64,000 bases of DNA, from contig NC_133896.1 in NCBI RefSeq assembly GCF_964199755.1, forward strand, positions 90,194,215-90,258,214, read 5' to 3'. Below the pieces are notes generated by a model. It did not search any database, was not told the DNA's origin, and worked only from the letters and a program-made list of their open reading frames with translations. Positions 38,279-51,400 of the stretch are shown piece after piece. This stretch comes from Larus michahellis. Taxonomy: Eukaryota > Chordata > Aves > Charadriiformes > Laridae. The translations under genes and the position numbers were made by a program. Positions within the stretch are counted from its first letter, which is position 1. Each line of letters starts with the position of its first letter.

Positions 38279-38929
38279 CTGTTGCCTTCAGTATTTTTCT
38301 GCTCAAAACCATTTAAAAACAATAAAAACAGAGGAACGAGGTTAGTAAGTTTACATGTAGTTTAATGCATTTAGCTGACACTAGATTGTACGATGCTTCA
38401 AAGTGGGAATGCACCAACTGTGGAAAAAAAATCTCAAATACTTCCAGAGTACAATGACCAGAGGATAAATATGTGGCAGCTGTAGTGGGACACACAGCAC
38501 TTAAGCACCGTGTCTAGTGGTAAACATGAAAGACTTAGGCCACAATCATGCCTCTCACTGTTAGGAGCAGCTTTCTGGAAGTTGTGTTAATGTATGGCTG
38601 AATTTCTTCCTCTGAGCATAATGGAGTTCACGCTTACTTCTGATAACAGTTAAAATTCTGCTGTCATATAAAATGTAATGCTGTAATATAGAAAACTAGT
38701 ACCTTTCAATCAGCACTATCTTTTAGTTTGCTATAAAACCCAGTCAGGCATACACCCCTTTGTGACTTGCCTAGTAAAGAAAGACATTTGTTTTAAACGA
38801 GTACTGCTTTGTCAGTTTGTAATTAGCAAACTAATGCTGTAAGTAGTTCAGCTAAAAATAAAATGAGGGCATAACTTTTTTTAGAAAATTCTTGTGGAAA
38901 AAAAAATAATCTTCTTGGCTGAAAACTGT
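38279..38929 (-). other. TSPO: TSPO 3' UTR (probable)
   Basis: Follows the TSPO stop. The minus-strand ATTAAA at 38364-38359 would place the cleavage site near 38340, only some 70 bp from the LTR boundary. No canonical AATAAA was found before it. Confidence 0.4.
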
Positions 38930-39106
38930 TTATTCAGATTGTTTCTTGTTGCGATTGTCCTTCCAGATACGGTAATTGAGTGCAGAAGCCATGGTTAGCC
39001 AAGCTAAATAAGGAACCATCAAATAAGCTGCTGTTTTGTTGATGTTATACCAGGAAGCAGTTGTAGCTGTTGCCATACCAGTCGTGAGCAGGAGAGTCAC
39101 CAACCC
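38930..39106 (-). CDS. TSPO: TSPO terminal coding exon
   Basis: Residues 110-167 plus TAA. Holds helices 4-5 and the CRAC pattern (ALNYRIWK). Acceptor CTGTATTTCAG, phase 0. Confidence 0.97.
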   Translation of the reverse strand, partial: GLVTLLLTTGMATATTASWYNINKTAAYLMVPYLAWLTMASALNYRIWKDNRNKKQSE

Positions 39107-42100
39107 CTGAAATACAGGAAGGTGGTTAGTGGTTTTTTCATTTGTTGCATTTCCTTGACTAGTTGGTCTTTGTGTGGCTCTTTCCACTTAGCTCTGGCAC
39201 TTGTTGGATCCCTCCATGAGTTAAACCCTTCTCAGAAAACCAGCCAGTAAAGAGAGATAGATTTCTGCTGATTTATGAGTTGAATTGACTCATGAAATGA
39301 CACAACAGTCACAGGAAAGGGCATTGCAGCTGGGAGCAGGAGAGGGAGAATAAAATCCCTCTTGTCAGCTTTTTTTTGGCAGCGGGAATTGCTACATTGA
39401 CTACAAACCCAGTGTGAGCAAGTCACTTGGCTAAGTAAACTTATCCAGTCTTTTCATGCCATAGGTGCTGCCTGAAGAGATGCAGTGTGAAAGAATCAAC
39501 AATGGATTGCAAAGTCTTCCACTACTACAGCATTGCATCTATGTATTTAGAAAACCAGGCAAATATTTTTTATTTTTGAGGCAAGCTGTTTCTCTTCAGA
39601 CTGCAGAAAATTAGTCTTGTCTAAAATGGGTGCTGATTACCTGAGTAATGTTACGATAAGCTTCTTATCACTGCCGTTTGCCCAAGATACCTAGGAATTT
39701 TAGTGAGGCATAAATGTTTACATTTTCTAGTCACACAAAAGCTCTTATCAAAGGGTGGCAGAAAGAGCTTCTTGAAATCTAAACATTTATGGATGTTGTA
39801 GATATGTAAATTCTCTCAGGTGGCTGCTGGCATGCATTAAAGAGAATTTTAGAAAACTTCTGCAAGCTGTATTCTGTACTCAGGCTCATTTTCAGGGAGA
39901 AAAGACTGTAACGCAAAACTTATGTCTTAGCACCTTGCAAATAACAGCAGAAGCCTATGATTAAGAAAAGAAACTTACATTTCCACTTACCCATCCCATT
40001 TTGTGAGCTCCAAAAAATATTGGAGTCCATGCCCAGTTTAATGCCAGCTGCCCTGCATACAGACCCAGAGGAACCACCGACTTTTCACTGAAGCCCCCCA
40101 ATTCCTTCCACACCAGGTAGGAGCCATATCTGGAGAAAACAAATGTAATTCAGTACGCTGGTTAGAAAGTAACCACACATCCTCAATCAAATGAAACGAC
40201 TTCCGTGCTGGGGTCTAAATTCCTTTGGAAAGGTAGATATCCAGGTACTACTTGGCATAGTAACTGACTGCACAGGGTTGATACGGAGCAAGAAAAATTC
40301 CCTATCCTGCCAGAGTTCTCGCTTCTAGATGCAGAGGAGCAGATGACCTACTGCATTTCAGTCTTAAGAGAGAAAGCCCTGTTGAAAGGGAAGCAAGTCC
40401 AAGATGCAAGGGTAAAAGTAAGTCTCTCAATAGAGAAGAAACTGTTAATTTTGGTACTGGGAGAACACAACCCACTAACTTTTTAAGTGGATGAAATTAA
40501 TATAGGAGAAGTATGAATTGAGTGGCATCCCAAAGCACAGGTGAGTATGGGGATGGATGGTGTTAGAGCAGGAGGAACCCTATAGTCACTTTTTAGAAGG
40601 AAGGGGACGAAGATGGGGTGAATTCTGTGGAAAGAATTCACCACAAGGAGCATCCAGCACCCTTCCTGTCTGCAGGATTCTGGCTCCTGAAAGATCTTGC
40701 AAAAATATTTTCAAGGTTTTGAACAGATCTTCTTAATGCCACAGAAGAACAGTTCACTGGAGGGATTCCAGAATGTAAGGTGCTGAAGACAGGAATTCTC
40801 AGGATTTGGGAGACTTACTAATGTAAGGTTTATTTTTGCACTAAAGGAGCCTGATGAGAACAGGGAGCATTCATCACCTAAGACTATTTCTTTTGCTCTT
40901 GTTTGACTTTCCCTTTAAACATTAGCTAGATTTCAGTCCGGATGACTGCATAGCCATTCCAAGTGACTACAGCAGAATCCCCTGGATGAAACACCAACAT
41001 CTGGAATTACACCCTTGTTTCGGAATTAGTAACTGAATACTGATTCCATCCTGGTAGGAATGTCAGCTGGACTGTGCACTATGCTGGACGGCAGGTGGCT
41101 CACACGTATTTCTGCTGGCAGTGGAGCAAAGATGGAGACCAACTTGTAAGCATTATTTTTTTTAGGAGCAGACAAATATCGATAGGAGTAATTGCAAGGA
41201 GTTTGTCTTCATTTGTAGGTCATACAAGAAGGCATTTTTTTTTCTCATTTAACCCAGTGACACAGGCATGCCTCTCAGCTGTTACTTTCACAGGGACTGA
41301 ACAACGCAGCTTTGATGTTCTGGCAGTTTGATTGTGAAGAGTATTAAAAAAAGAAAGGGAGGGTGGTGTAAGCATTAAAAACTTAACAGTTTATCTTCAT
41401 AAAAGGCATCAGGACACAAATCTGTTTCTGAGAGATTTACAGAGCCACAGTGCAGACTTACAGTTGTTCGTACACCTAACTTTGACTTCAGACCAAGATC
41501 ATGATGTACAACTCTGCTAGGAAGCTAAATGTCAAGAAAGGCATATAAGCTTGTTAAACCTTGCTTTTAGTTATTTTTGGTTTTAATACATTCAAGAGAT
41601 TCTGAAGGAATGAGATATCTTGATCGTTCAAGGAATGTGTGCACGTGATGAATTACAGAAGAAAAGTCCTGGTAATAAATATGATCCTTTCACTGAGCTA
41701 GATGTATAGCACAGAACCATCCACCTCAAAATATATGGATTCTGGTATTATCAAAGTAAGTGATAAGCTGTCACAATTTGGATTTCTAAAATAGTTAACT
41801 CGATATCCGGGTTTATGATGAGGAATCCAGAAACAGGGTTACAAATTATGCAGTTCACTTGAAGGAAGCCCTTCATGGGAAAGCCACTCAGCTCTTGTCT
41901 CTTTGATAAAAGGCTTTTTTTTTTTTTTCCACAGGACAGTAATGATCTGATTCAAATGCTAACTCTTGGAATATATAAGAACAGAGAGCAATTTTTAAAA
42001 GTACGTTCTGTAAGAGGAGGAAGGAAAGAGAATACTGATGAGAAAGGAAGAACAGTACATAAGGCTATAAAAATTACAAAGCTTTTCTGGAAAGAAAATG

Positions 42101-43505
42101 AAACCAAACTGAGAGAATCTGTGAGAGCCAATTTAGCATTCAGATACAGTTTCAGACATTGCATCATTGCTGTATTTTGCAACAGGTGGTGTGGTATTTA
42201 AGATAACCTGCAGGATGACAAGATGTAATGTTAACTTGGAAAAGATTTGTCCTCTTTGAAACTTTATGTAGTTAAGTCAGTGCTATATACAAACTACAAA
42301 TCACTTAAAATGTACTGTCATGATGGAAGAAATGGGAAGGGTAAGCCATAACAGGCACGTTACCGCCCCAAATCTATTACCGTTGGATGACCAATAATCT
42401 GTACTTGATAGCTAGGAAAAAACAATGCTGAATCTTGGTATGTAGCTGGTTCTTAATGACCAAGTGCAGAAGAGACACAAAGCATCACTTCTTGCTTGGG
42501 GGCTGCACCGACCTCTGTTGAGGCTCCAGGAGCAGAGCGCTACCTCTCCTCTGTGGCACAGCTCACCAGAGTTAACATAAAAGCACGTAATGTTAGGTGG
42601 ACAGCTTCTAGAGCAGCCTGTGAAGAGTATCAAAACTGCCCAAACAATCTCCCGAGACAACCTGCCTCTATAAATATTTTTGCTACATCTTATTAAAAGC
42701 AGCAGCTGCCAAAATACAGTATTATTAAACTTTCAAGGCTCCTGTGGGAAGGGTATTTGTCTTTGTGATTCCTTGTTCATTTGACAGTAATTGCTGTGCT
42801 GTGGGCTATTTTAAACTAGTTAAATAAGGAGGCAGTAGATGGCTTCGAACACTTACAGTTTAACAGCCTGGCAATTTTATTGAAAAGGACACCTATATTT
42901 TGATTTTGGTTTCTTTTAACTGAGCTCTGTTAGAACAGTTCCATCCCAATCCTCCCAGCCCCCCGCCTTTTCTTTTTATTTTCCTAAAACTACAGAAGGA
43001 CATAGAAGAAATCCCAGTGCTGCCCTGCTCCATCACTGCCAGCCTGGCAGATCTTCCCCTCAGTATGAATGAGGAAAGCACGTTAATGGCAGCTTTTCAA
43101 ACTCCTGCTTTTGGTGTGGATACTTCTGCATACAAAATGTCCTATCAAACCCACATGCAACTCCCAAAACATGTTTTTACCTGTTAAACAGACAGCTTGA
43201 CACAGTTACTTACAAACATACTGCCACAGGAATACAATAATAGTTCTCTGGTCCAGCTTTATACAATAAGCAACTTTGAGATTGGGTAAGTGCCTTAATA
43301 CAATGTGAAAAACTTACCCCATAGATGTATAGAGAGTTCCCCAAACAGGAGCAAACACCCAGTTAGGTGGACACCAGGATGGCTTCTGTAGAGATTCGTA
43401 CCACACCGGGATTTCCTTTTTAGTTATCTTGCCTCCTAAAAATCCTCCTGCATGGGGCAGGAGTGTGAAACCCACTGCTGGGGCCCAGGCTGGTACCGCT
43501 TCCAT
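38930..43505 (-). CDS. TSPO: TSPO, translocator protein 18 kDa (3 coding exons)
   Basis: Coding exons in transcript order: 43505-43318, 40129-39991, 39106-38930. All junctions are GT-AG. The total is 504 nt, 167 residues (human 169). It is a five-helix outer mitochondrial membrane protein that binds cholesterol and porphyrins. It is the classical peripheral benzodiazepine receptor. Landmarks in order: [20 protein letters not shown] (helix 1, with the Gly-Gly pair), [19 protein letters not shown] (the WxPPxxxFxxxW block, about 42-60), [33 protein letters not shown], then the last helices with [20 protein letters not shown]. The cholesterol-recognition (CRAC) pattern is Leu152-Asn153-Tyr154-Arg155. 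A 5' untranslated exon must exist, because the start-codon exon has a TTTGTTTCAG acceptor 13 bases before the ATG, but I did not locate it. A possible ATTAAA signal (minus) is at 38359-38364. Confidence 0.97.
39107..39990 (-). other. TSPO: TSPO intron 2 of the coding region
   Basis: GT-AG intron with no recognisable insert. Confidence 0.85.
39991..40129 (-). CDS. TSPO: TSPO middle coding exon
   Basis: Last base of codon 63 to residue 109: [20 protein letters not shown], then [20 protein letters not shown]. Acceptor TTTTCTCCAG, donor GTAAGT. Confidence 0.97.
40130..43317 (-). other. TSPO: TSPO intron 1 of the coding region
   Basis: 3.2-kb GT-AG intron. A plus-strand frame at 41875-42201 follows a poly-T/CACAG acceptor-like string, but its protein is unrecognised. 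No transposon was identified. Confidence 0.85.
43318..43505 (-). CDS. TSPO: TSPO first coding exon
   Basis: Residues 1-62 plus two bases, [13 protein letters not shown] onwards. The transcribed exon extends upstream to 43518, where a TTTGTTTCAG acceptor shows a preceding non-coding exon. The in-frame upstream Met codons lie in intron. Donor GTAAGT. Confidence 0.96.
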
Positions 43506-43518
43506 TGAGACAGTGAAT

Positions 43519-46500
43519 CTGAAACAAACCCAAACGTGTTGATTTGGCAGAGCAATTTTAAAATGCAACTACAACGATTTTCCGGTTTTTAGCAGATTTT
43601 AAAAATGTACACACGCGTTGGATCTGATCCACAGCCTAGTCTTGTCTCCGAGAAAGACAGCAGCTGAAATTCATGCATCTTGTACCAGGTTCACTGGACA
43701 ATACTTGCCCCATAAAGGAACCTATCGCTTACATGGGGGGAAGTGAGGCCTTTATTTCCCCTCTCAGCTTTGTGCACTAAGATTAATGAATTTTACCTAC
43801 ATAAATATCCTCACTCATAAGCACGCCAGAGGACTAAAGCAATCAGATATTATATGAACTGCACTCAGGGTAAAAAAAAATATATGCACCAAGAAGTGTG
43901 TATTTCTGTATTCACCAAAAAGCCCATTCACTCCATGAAATTATGTAGTCAAGAATAAGGAAACGGTGTGTGTTTTCCTGTGCAAAAGCGAAATAATTGT
44001 GTACCCTTGTGTTGCATTTGTAGCCTCAAAAGGGTGCTGAGGATGCTCAATGGCTAGTAAGAGTGATGTGAATTAGTAGCCTACACTTGAGAAGCTGCCT
44101 CAGAAAATAAACACCAGGGAGGACAATGAGAAGATAAGTACTTAAATGATGTTTTGCTAAACAAGGAAGGCGATCTCAGTGGATAAATGGGGAGTGCACC
44201 TGTGGCTTCTTCATGAAGCATTCAATCAGTTGCAGCAATCTTAGCTGCCAAGCCCATACGGTGTCCTGGATTAAATTTGCCTACAGAAGTAAGACTAAGT
44301 TATGGCTTGTTCTGGTAGGCTGCACTGCTTTAGTTAGAGTACAGGCGGCAGTAAAAAAAGTAAGCAAGTAAGCAGGAAAAAGCTTCACTGCAGATTTTCT
44401 GGCCAAAAGCCAAATGCTACAGAAGAGCTGTGTTTAGCTTGCTAAAATGTAAACACATTAGAGGTATGATAAAAAAAGGGCAGAACTGAAAAGCATTGTT
44501 TTTTCAAATATACAGTAGGCAAATACACCCAATTCCTGTTCATCTGTTATGCAGGAGGGGGAGACAGCAGGAAGGAATCACAAGAGAGGTTGCGGCAGTG
44601 GGGAAAGAGCAACTGCGGAAGCCCCAGGAGAGAAAATAAAGTTTTAGAGCAACCAGCATTTCAGAGGCTTAAGGCAATAAGAAAAGTGTCTTATTAACTT
44701 GGCTGTTGTCTTGGCCTGTGTTTAGAAGTTTTCCTCGATGTAGCTGTGACTGCTGGGATGAGGAGGCAGGGAGTGGGGAAGAGGAAATCCCACTTGTGAC
44801 AGATGTGCTTAAACTGATAGGAAATGGCGCACAGATGACGTTGCACTCTCGCAGTCCTGCTGGTGCAGTGGATTTCTGTTTGGAGAACAGGTAAAAGCTT
44901 GGCCAGTGAGGGAGCTCTCTTGCGTTACGGTTTTTGTCCCCATACTCAGGGGACTGCCCGTACAGTTACGCAGACTTAACGAAGAGATTTCAGTGGCTGG
45001 GACCACAAGCCAGATTGCATGGGATCAAGAAAAATCCTGGTGGTTGGTGATAAAAGCAGAGCAGAATTCTGAAGGCAAAACAGAGAGCGCGGAGGGACTG
45101 GTAAAGCATGCAGGATTAGAAAGTTTGCAAGGAGTAAACAAGAAAAGGCTTGTAGGCTGCTGGGCTGTGGGCATGCCTCAGGGGAGAGTCGTGGGAGGGC
45201 AGCGAGTAGGAATGCACACAGAAAACGGCAGCAGACAAAGCAGTACAAGAGTCAAAGTCAAAAACAGCAAAAGAATGACCGACTGAAAGAAAAACTAAGC
45301 AGGGAAGAATTCAGAACTAAGGTTGGGGAGAAGTGGGAGAGCGATGTCCTAGTCTGCTGGAATTGTATCAATTAGGTCTTGGGTGGGGGATGAACAACAA
45401 GGGAGGAAAAAAATCTGCATAGCTGGTTGCTGTAGTCATTGCTGCCATACTTCCTGCCTCATGGATTCTACTTGCTATTTACCAGGGAGCGTCTTAAATG
45501 GAGCAAAGGAGTTAACGTGTTCTCCTACACCTACATCCGTCTTAGTTTCCTGAGGGAGCAGGCTGTCAGCTGCACTACGCGTCACCCGTATTGACAGCAT
45601 AAAAGGCTCTGCTTTTCCTGGGATGTGAAGAAATTGCTATGCACAGGAGCAATAAGGTGTAATGGGAACAAGAGTTCCAAGCACAACGATTCCCCTTGGT
45701 TGCCTTCAGATAAGTAGTTCCCAAAGGTTAAGTTAGAAATTTAAAGTTACCAAGATCTCGCCAATTATTAACGCTGTCACTTTTGCCTACAGAGAGAACA
45801 CTAGGTTTAGTTCTCTACACATGCTGTAATATGCTGGTCGTCTGTGCAGGTCCAAGTGGGGCTGTCAAATGCTAATACTTTTTTTTTTTTTTTTTAAGTA
45901 ATAAGCAAGGACCCCAAGGGGTTTACGCTTTATTTGGATGTAACAATATCAGTGTGGTTTCCTGAGGGTATTAAGCAACTGGACTTTGTCACAGCTTCTG
46001 TCAGCTTCTCCCCTGGGGAAAAAAGTCTTGAAAGCGTTCTGCAAGCTGAAAGTGCTAAATGCTATCAAATTGGAAAAGTACTACTCCAATGCAGTCATTA
46101 GTGAATAAATGATGTAGCTACGCGCCTGTCCTTCTGTGTGTTGGAGAAGGAACGCTGAAAAAATTCTTAAGTGACAAGAGAAAGAAAATCAGGCAGGCAA
46201 ACAGAAACGGGGAAGGCACAAAGCAAAGAAAACAGGGAAAGTGAAGCCGTGCATGAACAGCAAAGGGGAAGAAATGGAAGTGATGAGATTGAACATACTG
46301 GCTTGAACTGAATGTTGGTGTCCCAGTCTGTTGACTACTATTACTACTAATTATATAGTATGTTTTCCAATAGTATTTCTCAGGACTTCCCAAGAACGGC
46401 AAAATAGTCTCTTGCATAGTACCAAGGAGAAGAGGAACAAAGCCACGCAGCAAGATCAGAATGTGCTGGTAGGCTCAGCCTAGGAGACCACAGCTGTCCA

Positions 46501-48990
46501 TCAGCAGTGGGAGTTCCTGTATTTTAATTCTCAAGAAATGGGAATTATTTTTCTTTTCCCAGAGAAGGCATGTCCATCTTCCTCTGATTACTCGGTGGTA
46601 GGTCTTTGGTGAGAGTATGTAAAAGGCAGGGATGCACGGGAGAGTGGGTGCGTTCGGTCAGTGCCGTAGCATTTGGTTAGCTGTGCAGCACCAGATCTGT
46701 GCGATGTTTATGGAACGCCCAGTACATTTTTTAAAAGTAATGTAATCACAGAGTATATAAAGGATCATCAGCCCTGACTTCCTTTTAGTCTATAGTTGAT
46801 AATGATGAAATTACTCGGTGATAACTTGCACGGCACAGGCTTGCTAATGCAGCCCCTCTGGCTGCATCTGTATTACACAACCTAGAAATAATTACTACTT
46901 TCCTAATCATATCCCAGCTCCACTTCAGGGTGAGATCTGGTTGCACAATATTCTTGCAGCCTGATTTTCATACTGAAGGAACCTGGATGTCTGTGGATGA
47001 TATCTGCAGCATGCCCAGCAGATATCTGCCTGTAAGAACCACCACAGCTGGAAATCTTTTCTCCCCACACACACTTAACGTGTTTATTTCTGTTTCCACC
47101 TCTTATCTCTGCCCTGCAACATTTTCTTCATCATCCTGCCCGTTTTCTGTTTAGCCCTAGTCTGACTTCTGGCAGTTTCAGCAGGGCAGCAGCAGGCCAG
47201 TGTGTTTTACAAACATGTTAAAATAATTTTTCTAGGTATTCAAAACATCTGTCTTGCCCAAAGATGGTTCCAGCTCCATAAAGTAACAGGAGAAATGAAG
47301 GGGCCGGGGGAAACAATACTGCAACTTGCTGCCTACTGGGCTTCCATCTTTTTGCAGGTTGTTTCTCTGTGCTGGTGTAACATGCAGAAGAACAAACGGA
47401 AGGTTTCCATGTCCTCCTCTTTCTGGAAAAAACATTATGCACCTAAAGAATGGGATGGGGTGCGCCAGGACCAGATACGTCGTGACAGAGGAGCTGGTTT
47501 GCTTCAGCCTGATGAAAAATGAACTAACACGCTTCGAGCAGGTCTCTGAAAGGCAGGTGGGTCCCTTCCCCTTCTCTGGGCGCTCCCAGAGAGAGCTCGG
47601 TCAGTGGGAAGAAGGAAAGAAAAGACAACTACTTTAATTGCATTTTCCTATATCCCAGTGCTGATAAACCTCTGACTAATCCTTTTCCTGTGCAACTTAG
47701 TGCTGGCCACCCAATCACGTGGGGCTTAAATTCTAGCTATCGCATTAAAAACACGAAGGAAAAATCTCTCAGCGGGGCTAAATCTCCCACGCGGTTTTGG
47801 GGTTTCTAGTCCCTGCAGTTCTGTGGCGGAGTGACAAAGCTGTGACAGTACTGGAGGTTGGGTGGGGGGGTGTTCCCCAAGGTACGCATTCTCCCTCTCG
47901 TCCTCTCCAGTGTATGTTTTTGAGGGCAGATAAGGTTCTACCCATGTCTGAGAGGCCGCATGCAATTTTTCCCTGGGGAAAGGCTTCTTCCTGAGATAGC
48001 TGTCTGAAGAATGAAGGGGTGCGTGCTTAATTTACACTGATAAACTGTATATGTCTGTTGTGGCTTCAATTTCTGGGAAACCGCAACACGAAAAACAAAG
48101 CTATATTGCAGTCTGTGATCCAGAATACGGGTACCACAAAAAAGCAGCCTTATCTTTGTTATCTGATCTCAAGTAATAGAGAAACTTAAAACAGTATATA
48201 TTACATAATATAAATATCTAACAAAAAAGTGTATAGTATAGTTTATAAAATGTATTTATAACTAAAAATAAAAATTATGGCCTTTATTTAGGATCTAATG
48301 CAAGGTATACTCGCCTCACAACAAATCTCACTGCCCAGGTTACACTTCTTTTAAAATGGCAGGGCACAAGTTGTGCAAATAAATCTAGGATTTATTGAAG
48401 AGTCACATGCTGGGAACTGAAACGTACACGAGAACAAAATCTTCCGAGGTAATAATTAGCCATTCACTGCTCGATCTCTTCTCATTTTTCCCTATGTATA
48501 TTTTATAAAATCCCCTGCATGCAGTGTAGTTTGGAAACGAAACATCCCTTTGACTACCTTCCTTCCAAACAGCTACCCAGCCTCCTGCCATAGGTTTTTC
48601 TTCTTCGTCCACCCACTTGGAAAGTGTCATCCACATCTATTCTTAAAAAAGTTAAGATTCTCTTGGATATTTCTAGTTTAAGTGCTGCCTAGGCCTGACT
48701 CTTTCTCAGCTCACTGGCTATTCTTTTAACCGGGTAAAATGTAACAAGCACCACATCCAAAGGATGCTTCAATAGCAGCGGGAGGTTCCTGGGGCATTGC
48801 CACTGGTAATTCTCAAGTGCTTTACAAGAGGGCTGTGCCCTTTACACCAACCAAAGATAAAATGGTAGCACTGAGGTGCGCTCCCAGCTGCAGCCTCACC
48901 ACCCGAGGTTTGCAGGAACTGGACGCTGCCCTGGGCTTTGCCTCTGAAAGCATCAAACATGACTCTTCCCAGGGCTTGATGGGCATCCGG
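43519..48990. other. TSPO 5' intron and upstream DNA
   Basis: Must contain or precede the untranslated first exon of TSPO, which was not found. There is a poly-T run at 45879-45896. The frame at 44906-45286 has no recognisable domain. No other gene is supported. Confidence 0.6.
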
Positions 48991-49630
48991 TAGAATCACA
49001 GAATGGTAGGGCTTGGAAGGGACCTTTGGAGACCATCTAGTCCAACCCCCCTGCCAAAGCAGGGTCACCTGGAGCAGGCTGGACAGGAACGCATCCAGGC
49101 AGGTTTTGAATATCTCCAGAGACGGAGACTCCACCACCTCTCTGGGCAGCCTGTTCCAGGGCTCTGCCACCCTCAAAGTAAAGAATTTCTTCCTCATGTT
49201 GAGATGAAATTTCCTGTGTTCCAGTTTGTGCCCATTGCCCCTTGTCCTGACACTGAGCACCACTGAGGAGAGTCTGGCCCCATCCTCTTGACATCTGCCC
49301 TTTAGATATTTATAAGCATTGATGAGGTCCCCTCTCAGTCTTCTCTTCTCCAGCCTAAACAGACCCAGGTGCCTCAGCCTTTCCTCATAAGAGAGGTGCT
49401 CCGGTCCCCTCATCACCTTTGTAGCCCTCCGCTGGACTCTCTCCAGCAGTTCCCTGTCCTTCTTGAACTAGGGGGCCCAGAACTGGACTCCAGATGTGGC
49501 CTCACAAGGGCAGAGTAGAGGGGCAGGATGACCTCCCTCAACCCGCTTGCCACACTTTTTAATGCACCCCAAGATACCACTGGCCTTCTTGGCCACAAGG
49601 GCACATTGCTGGCTCGTGGCCAAATTGTAG
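48991..49630 (-). mobile_element. CR1 LINE, 5'-truncated, minus orientation
   Basis: Begins at the 3' signature (TAGAATCACAGAATGGTAGG on the plus strand). On the minus strand it codes the CR1 ORF2 C-terminus: [69 protein letters not shown] frame break near 49413-49450 separates it from the more N-terminal ALVRPHLE part. The copy is inactive and ends near 49630 in the region upstream of MCAT. Confidence 0.94.
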
Positions 49631-50275
49631 GGTGAACTCTAATCCGGTGGGTGGCCCAGCACAGACGGGGTCCCAGCATCTCCTCTCGGCTCAGCACAAG
49701 AGGTTTTGCTGCCTACGTTGCAGGTAGAGGCGGCCAGGGAGTGGGATGTAGTCATGTATGTATCCTGTATACATGCACATCATATATATCCCATATTACT
49801 GCCCATGGATTCCGGCTAGCTTGAGAAGCTCACTGCCTTTTCCAGGGATTTTACCTGAGGCTGACAAAAATGGAGGAAACCACCTTTAGCATAGGATAGC
49901 GAATAGAAAAGTGACAAAAATCCGCTCGCTGTGACCCTTTTGAACAGGGCCTGGGTCAAAAGCCCACAGCATTTCTGGCCCTTCTGACCCATTTTCCTTC
50001 TCCCGAGTTAAACTCATACAATCTATCTCATTTATTACGCTCGTTTCATAACCCGAAGTGATGCAAAGTCATTGCAACATCGCAACTTTGGCATGGTGAC
50101 TTTCGCTTTTTCTTTTGTTTTTTTTTTTTAAATAATAATAATCCTGCCATTGAACGTTCGAAGTAGGAAAGTGGATTTCGTGCTTGGAAAGTGTTATTTG
50201 GAAATTCAGAAGGAAAAAAAAAAAAAAACAAAAACAAACAAACAAAAAACCCAACTAAACCCAAATAAGCCAAAT
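49631..50275. other. Intergenic DNA upstream of the MCAT CpG island
   Basis: AT-rich, with a poly-T run at 50118-50128 and an A-rich run at 50214-50259 just before the CpG island. No gene is visible. Confidence 0.7.
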
Positions 50276-51400
50276 TTGCGAGGGCCGCCCGGGGGGTCCC
50301 GGTGGCTCCCGGAGCCATCGGGACCCCCGCAGGGACCCCATACCGATCCCGATCCCGATCCCGTCCCTCAGGCCGGGCAGCCCCGCGGTTACCTCCGCTC
50401 CCGCGCTGCCGCTGCCCGCTCGCGCCTCCTCTGCCGTGAGGCGACGGCGGCGGCCGGGCCCCTCCCGCCGCCCGGGCCCGCCCCGGGGAGGGACCTCCGA
50501 CTGCGGGCGGGAGGAGCGGCGAGGCGCAGGCCGGGCCTAGGGTGGCGGGGCCGGCCGACCTTCCTCCTTCCTTTTCTCCCGGCGAGGGAAGGCGGGGGGG
50601 GCGGTGGGTGCCGGCGAGGCCCGCCCGGTTCCCGTGGCAACGCGGGGCGCAGGCGGCCGGGCGGCGGCCGCCATGGGCAGCTGGGCCGCGGCGACGACAT
50701 GGCGGCTTGGTGGCTGCAGCGGGCGCGGCGGCCTCCGAGGCGTAATACCGCGGCGGCGGGGCAGCTCCCGCCCCGGCGGTGGGGACCAGGCGGCGACCCT
50801 GAGCGACCTCCTGCAGAGCTCGGTGGGGGACGAGGAGCCGGGCGCGGCGGCGGCGGAGGCGGAGAGGCGGGAGCAGCGGTCGCCCCGGGAGGGCACGGTG
50901 CTGCTTTTCCCCGGGCAGGGCAGCCAGTTCGTGGGGATGGGCCGCGGGCTGCTGCGGTACCCCGGCGTGCGGGACATGTACCGCCTGGCCGAGAAGGTGC
51001 TGGGCTACGACCTCCTCTCCCTCTGCCTGGAGGGGCCGCGGGCCGAGCTGGACCGCACCCGGCACTGCCAGCCCGCCGTGTTCGTCGCCTCCCTGGCCGC
51101 CGTGGAGAAGCTCAACCACCAGCGGCCTGAAGTGAGCGGCGAGCGCGGGGGGGAGGAAGGCCGGGGCGGCCCCCTCGGGGTGAACGCCGGGCCCCTCGCC
51201 GCGGGCGTGGGCCCCGCCGGGCCGGCTGCCAGGCGGCTCCCGCAGGGGCTCGGTGGCCCACGGGGGGCTGGGGGACACGGAGGGGAGGGACACGGGGCGG
51301 CTGATGTTGGGCCTCGGGTCTTGTCTCCGTGCAGGTGGTGGAGAGCTGCGTGGCGGCGGCCGGGTACAGCGTGGGGGAGTTCGCGGCGCTCGTCTTCGCT
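50276..51400. promoter_or_regulatory. MCAT: CpG island at the MCAT start
   Basis: Abrupt switch from AT-rich sequence to very high GC and CpG density, covering the MCAT promoter, exon 1, intron 1 and exon 2. Three tandem GATCCC units lie at 50345-50362. The long frames on both strands here are by-products of the scarcity of stop codons. The island could also serve TSPO on the other strand, which would make it bidirectional, but I did not find a TSPO exon in it. Confidence 0.85.
50673..51131 (+). CDS. MCAT: MCAT coding exon 1
   Basis: Residues 1-153: targeting peptide, VLLFPGQGSQFVGMGRGLL, then CQPAVFVASLAAVEKL. Donor GTGAGC, phase 0. Confidence 0.95.

Noticed and set aside
41875-42201. 108-codon plus-strand frame after a poly-T/CACAG acceptor-like string in the TSPO intron
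   Set aside because: Acceptor-like strings are common after poly-T. The protein is unrecognised and no donor or partner exon fits.
44906-45286. 126-codon plus-strand frame upstream of TSPO
   Set aside because: No family resemblance and no splice or promoter context.
49413-49697. Minus-strand 94-codon frame upstream of MCAT
   Set aside because: It is the frame-shifted N-terminal side of the degraded CR1 ORF2 copy, not an independent gene.
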